A stretch of 9,417 bases of DNA from Bacillus sp. (in: firmicutes). Lineage in GTDB: Bacteria; Bacillota; Bacilli; Bacillales; Cytobacillaceae. Within the stretch, counting starts at the first letter, position 1; every line of letters begins with the position of its first letter. The position numbers were made by a program, and so were the translations under genes. Below, one piece after another: positions 7,266 through 9,417 of the stretch. Location of the stretch: the NCBI GenBank assembly GCA_003457145.1, contig DMSR01000405.1, positions 663-10,079 of the forward strand, written 5' to 3'. The notes under the pieces were generated by a model. It was not told the origin of the DNA, ran no database searches, and saw nothing but the letters and a program-made list of their open reading frames with translations.

Positions 7266-7316
7266 TATGTCATTACCACCTGTCTGATTTTTGTTAATCG
7301 CCTTTTTCAAAAAGCC

Positions 7317-7335
7317 CAGGGTAAGAAAAACCCTG
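7317..7335 (-). terminator. Hairpin with short T tract between spo0B and obg (attenuator-like)
   Basis: On the minus strand CAGGGT and ACCCTG form 6-bp arms around a 7-nt T-rich loop, followed by GGCTTTTTG. The stem is moderate and the T run begins 3 nt later, so at most it would lower read-through into obg rather than end the transcript. Confidence 0.35.
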
Positions 7336-7382
7336 TCGATTCTCATAATTGCCCACACATTCACTATGAGCCGCATTTCTAT

Positions 7383-7400
7383 GATTCCCTAGAGGGAATC
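7383..7400. repeat. 18-bp palindrome spanning the spo0B stop codon
   Basis: GATTCCCT (7383-7390) and AGGGAATC (7393-7400) are perfect 8-bp arms separated by 2 bp. The spo0B TAG stop (7389-7391) lies inside. No T tract follows on either strand, so it is not a standard terminator. Confidence 0.6.
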
Positions 7401-7928
7401 CATAAAAACTTCAATCGTTAATTCCCCATCTATTACACCTTTGGAAATGATTTTCATACCGTCTCCTTGCTGATGGGCTAAAAAGCTTTCTATGCGATTT
7501 TTATCATTTATTATTCCGCTAAAATCAAAAAAGAACCCAATACCTTTATCCTGTGAATCGACTGTAACTGAAAGATGATTGTCCTGATAAGGTTCTATAG
7601 AAGCATCAAGGGCTTCAAATAGCAGCTTTGTCCAGTTGGCCAATTGCTGATCATCAAGTCTGTGGAAGTTTTGAGAGTCCATTACTTCATATTCCAATTG
7701 AAAAAAATGGTTCTCCCAATTGCAGGTTAACAACGAAGAGGCGAATTGAGGTAGATGTAAATTAGATAGCTTTGCATCCTGCCTTGCTCCCATGATGATA
7801 TCTTCAATGATTTCTTTAGCCCGATCCACTTTGTTCAGAGATAGATTGCCTTTAATTAATTGAAGCTGATTCATCCAATCATGGCGTGCGTGACGCAAAA
7901 CCTCGATTGTATCCCACTCTTTTTTCAT
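7389..7928 (-). CDS. spo0B: Sporulation initiation phosphotransferase Spo0B
   Basis: Spo0B passes the phosphoryl group from Spo0F to Spo0A in the sporulation phosphorelay. The 179-residue protein has the helical-hairpin motif LRHARHDWMNQLQLIKGNLSL, in which H16 corresponds to the phosphorylated histidine of B. subtilis Spo0B (H30). Helices continue to about residue 55 (KLSNLHLPQ), followed by a degenerate kinase-like C-terminal domain with no ATP-binding N or G boxes, as usual for this family. I choose the ATG at 7928 because AGGAG lies 7 nt upstream; the in-frame ATGs further upstream (7934, 7946, 7994) are badly placed. The protein is slightly shorter at the N-terminus than the B. subtilis one. 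It lies between rpmA and obg, the standard Bacillus order. Its C-terminal half diverges more than its neighbours, typical for Spo0B. Confidence 0.9.
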   Translation of the reverse strand: MKKEWDTIEVLRHARHDWMNQLQLIKGNLSLNKVDRAKEIIEDIIMGARQDAKLSNLHLPQFASSLLTCNWENHFFQLEYEVMDSQNFHRLDDQQLANWTKLLFEALDASIEPYQDNHLSVTVDSQDKGIGFFFDFSGIINDKNRIESFLAHQQGDGMKIISKGVIDGELTIEVFMDSL

Positions 7929-7962
7929 AAACATACTCCTACTCATAAGTCTGCTTGGTGTA

Positions 7963-7971
7963 AGTATAACA
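7963..7971 (-). promoter_or_regulatory. Candidate extended -10 promoter of spo0B-obg
   Basis: The minus strand reads TGTTATACT, an extended -10 (TG-N-TATACT), about 35 nt upstream of the spo0B start. A -35 is poor: TTACGC at 16 bp. A second candidate lies further upstream at 8120-8147. Confidence 0.3.
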
Positions 7972-8035
7972 AAAAAGCCATACGGCGTAAGCAAATTATG
8001 TATATATGTTCTTCATTTAGAAAATCAGGATTTTT

Positions 8036-8118
8036 TACCCAATTCATTGTGTTGGACCAGCACCAATATGAAAGCCGGCTTTAATTTACCTTGATTTATC
8101 TATCGAACGAATTGGGTA
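8036..8118. repeat. Nested inverted repeats in the rpmA-spo0B gap
   Basis: TACCCAATTC (8036-8045) and GAATTGGGTA (8109-8118) are a perfect 10-bp inverted repeat 63 bp apart. Its centre coincides within 1 bp with the perfect 12-bp palindrome AAAGCCGGCTTT (8071-8082). No conserved reading frame crosses it. The gap from 7929 to 8207 otherwise holds only the rpmA terminator and possible spo0B promoters. Confidence 0.6.
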
Positions 8119-8119
8119 T

Positions 8120-8147
8120 ATAATAGATTTCGATTTTGCTTACACAA
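8120..8147 (-). promoter_or_regulatory. Candidate upstream promoter for spo0B
   Basis: On the minus strand TTGTGT (8142-8147) and TATTAT (8120-8125) are 16 bp apart. They lie just downstream of the rpmA terminator, where a promoter for spo0B-obg would be expected. The -35 box is weak. A nearby perfect TTGACA (minus strand, about 8154-8159) has no suitable -10 at normal spacing. Confidence 0.35.
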
Positions 8148-8160
8148 CCCCACTGTCAAC

Positions 8161-8196
8161 CAAAAACAAGAAAACCCTAACCGCAGTGGTTAGGGC
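8161..8196 (-). terminator. Intrinsic terminator of the rplU-prp-rpmA operon
   Basis: CCCTAACC (8176-8183) and GGTTAGGG (8189-8196) are perfect 8-bp arms with a 5-nt loop. On the minus strand the stem is followed by TTTTCTTGTTTTTGG. It lies 12 nt past the rpmA stop codon. Confidence 0.9.
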
Positions 8197-8207
8197 TTCT
8201 CTTAGGC

Positions 8208-8498
8208 TTACGCTTCTTGAGCTGCAGGATAAACACTTACTTGCTTGCGGTCACGGCCCAGACGTTCGAATTTAACGACGCCGTCAACTTTAGCGAATAG
8301 AGTGTCATCTCCACCTTTACCCACGTTTACACCTGGGTAGATTTTAGTTCCGCGCTGACGGTAAAGGATAGAACCACCAGATACGAATTGACCATCTGCA
8401 CGCTTAGCGCCAAGGCGCTTAGAGATTGAGTCACGTCCGTTCTTAGTTGAACCTACTCCCTTTTTAGAAGCGAAGAATTGAAGATCTAATCTTAACAT
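8208..8498 (-). CDS. rpmA: 50S ribosomal protein L27 with cleavable N-terminal extension
   Basis: L27 is a large-subunit protein whose N-terminal tail reaches the peptidyl transferase centre. The 96-residue protein begins [14 protein letters not shown], the Firmicute-type extension; the mature tail starts at ASKKG after removal of 9 residues between F9 and A10 by the protease Prp, as shown in Staphylococcus aureus. The core [17 protein letters not shown] (20-36) and [15 protein letters not shown] (42-56) are typical. AGGAGG (8508-8513) lies 9 nt before the ATG at 8498 and overlaps the prp stop codon, suggesting translational coupling. A strong terminator follows. Confidence 0.98.
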   Translation of the reverse strand: MLRLDLQFFASKKGVGSTKNGRDSISKRLGAKRADGQFVSGGSILYRQRGTKIYPGVNVGKGGDDTLFAKVDGVVKFERLGRDRKQVSVYPAAQEA

Positions 8499-8511
8499 TT
8501 TGTTCCACCTC

Positions 8512-8844
8512 CTACTGTTTGAAGGTTAATTTTATATGCTTTCCGTAATCTCTCTCCATCGTTTGCAATGAAACGACCATGCCTTCAAGCAGCAATTGTA
8601 TTTTCTCCTGTGTTTCCTTAGGCAAATTGCCTGGGATATCACAGCGGAGAAAGCCATCCGCTCCCTGTTCAATGTCAGGGGTTATACCTGTCAGTGAAAT
8701 GATAGAATTCACAGCCCCGAATGATACGGCAGAAACACCTGCACAGACAATATCACTTCCATGAGCAGCAAATCCCGCGTGGCCGCTAATCGTAAACGAT
8801 TGGATGCTTCCGGATTTTGTACGGTTAATCGTTGCTCGAATCAT
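8512..8844 (-). CDS. prp: Ribosomal-processing cysteine protease Prp (YsxB)
   Basis: Prp removes the N-terminal extension of ribosomal protein L27, which is encoded immediately downstream. The protein has 110 residues. It carries the catalytic pair H22 (SGHAGFA) and C34 (DIVCAGVSA), at the same positions as in the S. aureus enzyme. The rest ([16 protein letters not shown]) fits the family. AAGGCGG lies 6 nt upstream of the ATG at 8844 and overlaps the rplU stop codon region; the gap to rplU is only 11 nt and to rpmA 13 nt, so the three genes form a tight operon with reinitiation likely at both junctions. Confidence 0.96.
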   Translation of the reverse strand: MIRATINRTKSGSIQSFTISGHAGFAAHGSDIVCAGVSAVSFGAVNSIISLTGITPDIEQGADGFLRCDIPGNLPKETQEKIQLLLEGMVVSLQTMERDYGKHIKLTFKQ

Positions 8845-8855
8845 ATGATTCCGCC

Positions 8856-9164
8856 TTAAGCGTTGATTTGTTCAATCACAACTTTTGTGTAAGGCTGACG
8901 ATGACCTTGCTTTTTATGGTAGTTCTTTTTCGCCTTGTACTTGAAAACAGTGATTTTCTTTTGACGGCCATTCTTCTCAACTTTCGCTGTTACAGTTGCG
9001 CCTTCTACTACTGGGCTGCCAACCTTAACAGTTTCGCCACCAACAAAAAGAACTTTGTCAAAAGTAACTGTTGCGCCTTCTTCAGCGTTAAGCTTTTCAA
9101 TGTAGATTGCTTGTCCTGCTTCTACCTTTACTTGCTTGCCACCTGTTTCGATAATTGCGTACAT
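8856..9164 (-). CDS. rplU: 50S ribosomal protein L21
   Basis: L21 is a primary 23S rRNA-binding protein of the large subunit. The 102-residue protein begins [18 protein letters not shown] and contains KVLFVGG (about 42-48) and the basic C-terminal block [22 protein letters not shown] start at the ATG at 9164, with AGGAGG (9174-9179) 9 nt upstream; the 12-residue extension to 9200 runs through the ribosome binding site and leader and is not real. It is the first gene of rplU-prp-rpmA, preceded by a leader with hairpins and a promoter at 9282-9311. Confidence 0.98.
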   Translation of the reverse strand: MYAIIETGGKQVKVEAGQAIYIEKLNAEEGATVTFDKVLFVGGETVKVGSPVVEGATVTAKVEKNGRQKKITVFKYKAKKNYHKKQGHRQPYTKVVIEQINA

Positions 9165-9275
9165 TCCATTGCACCTCCTCATAAGACTCAGACTCGCCAT
9201 CAGCAGGCGTTTGCGGAAAGCAAAACTTTAAAACCTGTTGTGTGCGGTTGTAGCACGGGTGCTACAAACAATAAC
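9165..9275 (-). ncRNA. L21-type ribosomal protein leader (5' UTR of rplU)
   Basis: The leader of about 110 nt starts with the perfect 7-bp hairpin GTAGCAC-CC-GTGCTAC (9250-9265). It then has AACCGCACACAACAGG, a TTTGC-TTTCC-GCAAA hairpin (about 9209-9223) and CGCC-TGCTGAT-GGCG just before the Shine-Dalgarno. Position and layout fit the L21 leader family known upstream of rplU in Firmicutes, thought to mediate autoregulation by L21. The family assignment is from memory; a covariance-model search was not possible. Confidence 0.65.
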
Positions 9276-9281
9276 ATTAAA

Positions 9282-9311
9282 ATCCTACCATATACCGAAC
9301 CAAAGTGTCAA
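9282..9311 (-). promoter_or_regulatory. Sigma-A promoter of rplU-prp-rpmA
   Basis: A perfect TTGACA (9306-9311) and TAGGAT (9282-9287) are 18 bp apart on the minus strand. A TG one base before the -10 makes it an extended type. Transcription would start near 9275, just before the leader hairpin. Confidence 0.75.
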
Positions 9312-9365
9312 TATAATATTTGGCGATTATTCCAGAAGCATTCACTATTCACGGAAATTAATTGG

Positions 9366-9417
9366 TTATCTCTCGGATAGTTCTGCTGAATCTCCAAATT
9401 TGATGATCTTATATTCA
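9366..9417 (-). CDS. Possible 3' end of the gene upstream of rplU (partial, unidentified)
   Basis: The minus strand is open from the window edge for 16 codons, ending in a TAA (9366-9368); the last residues read EYKIIKFGDSAELSER. In Bacillaceae spoIVFB or an RNase G-type gene commonly lies here on the same strand, so a gene end is expected, but the fragment is too short to recognise. Another minus-strand frame is open for longer (to about 9312), so the frame is not certain. No clear terminator separates it from the rplU promoter. Confidence 0.3.
   Translation of the reverse strand, partial: EYKIIKFGDSAELSER

Noticed and set aside
7266..7376. N-terminal extension of obg to an ATG at 7376
   Set aside because: The 37 extra residues are foreign to Obg, and the ATG at 7265 has both the AGGTGG ribosome binding site and the family N-terminus.
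7929..7994. N-terminal extension of spo0B to an ATG at 7994
   Set aside because: It runs through the candidate -10 region and the AGGAG that serves the ATG at 7928.
9165..9200. N-terminal extension of rplU to 9200
   Set aside because: It reads through the AGGAGG and leader, and L21 begins at [11 protein letters not shown].
8832..9380. 182-codon plus-strand open frame opposite rplU and its promoter
   Set aside because: It is a shadow of rplU, its leader and its promoter, with a low-complexity hydrophobic and cysteine-rich translation typical of antisense frames.
1..9417. CRISPR arrays, tRNA or rRNA genes, insertion-sequence transposases, toxin-antitoxin or phage genes
   Set aside because: No regularly spaced repeats, cloverleaf sequences, transposase frames or defence-type proteins were seen; the coding content is conserved Bacillaceae core.

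Overview
This window looks like chromosomal core sequence of a spore-forming, low-to-moderate GC Firmicute of the family Bacillaceae. The gene order (rplU, prp, rpmA, spo0B, obg, pheB, pheA, then niaR, nifS, nadB, nadC) follows the Bacillus subtilis arrangement as I know it. Spo0B is specific to the Bacillus-type sporulation phosphorelay. Shine-Dalgarno (SD) sequences are strong AGGAGG types, and one gene uses a TTG start. I cannot name the species from the sequence.

Layout: the left end holds a NAD biosynthesis locus. On the minus strand, nadB (L-aspartate oxidase) overlaps nadC (quinolinate phosphoribosyltransferase), which is cut by the window edge. Divergent on the plus strand are nifS (a cysteine desulfurase likely serving Fe-S cluster supply to quinolinate synthase) and niaR (nicotinate-responsive repressor). 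The 155-bp divergent gap has a tandem 10-bp repeat and inverted repeats that fit a NiaR operator, so the pathway and its repressor form a self-contained regulatory unit. A bidirectional terminator separates niaR from the convergent pheA.

The rest is on the minus strand. Read in transcription order from the right edge, it starts with a possible 3' end of an unidentified gene, then a promoter and an L21-type leader. Next come rplU (L21), prp (protease that trims L27) and rpmA (L27 with the cleavable N-terminal extension), then an intrinsic terminator. After a 279-bp gap come spo0B and obg. Then comes a 328-bp non-coding stretch full of hairpins, followed by pheB (ACT-domain protein) and pheA (prephenate dehydratase, TTG start).

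Most of the window is conserved housekeeping DNA and I see no new multi-gene system. The least explained parts are intergenic: the obg-pheB interval, which looks like an inserted structured repeat element; the rpmA-spo0B gap with nested palindromes; a palindrome over the spo0B stop codon; and the replaced arginine in the normally conserved TRF motif of PheA.
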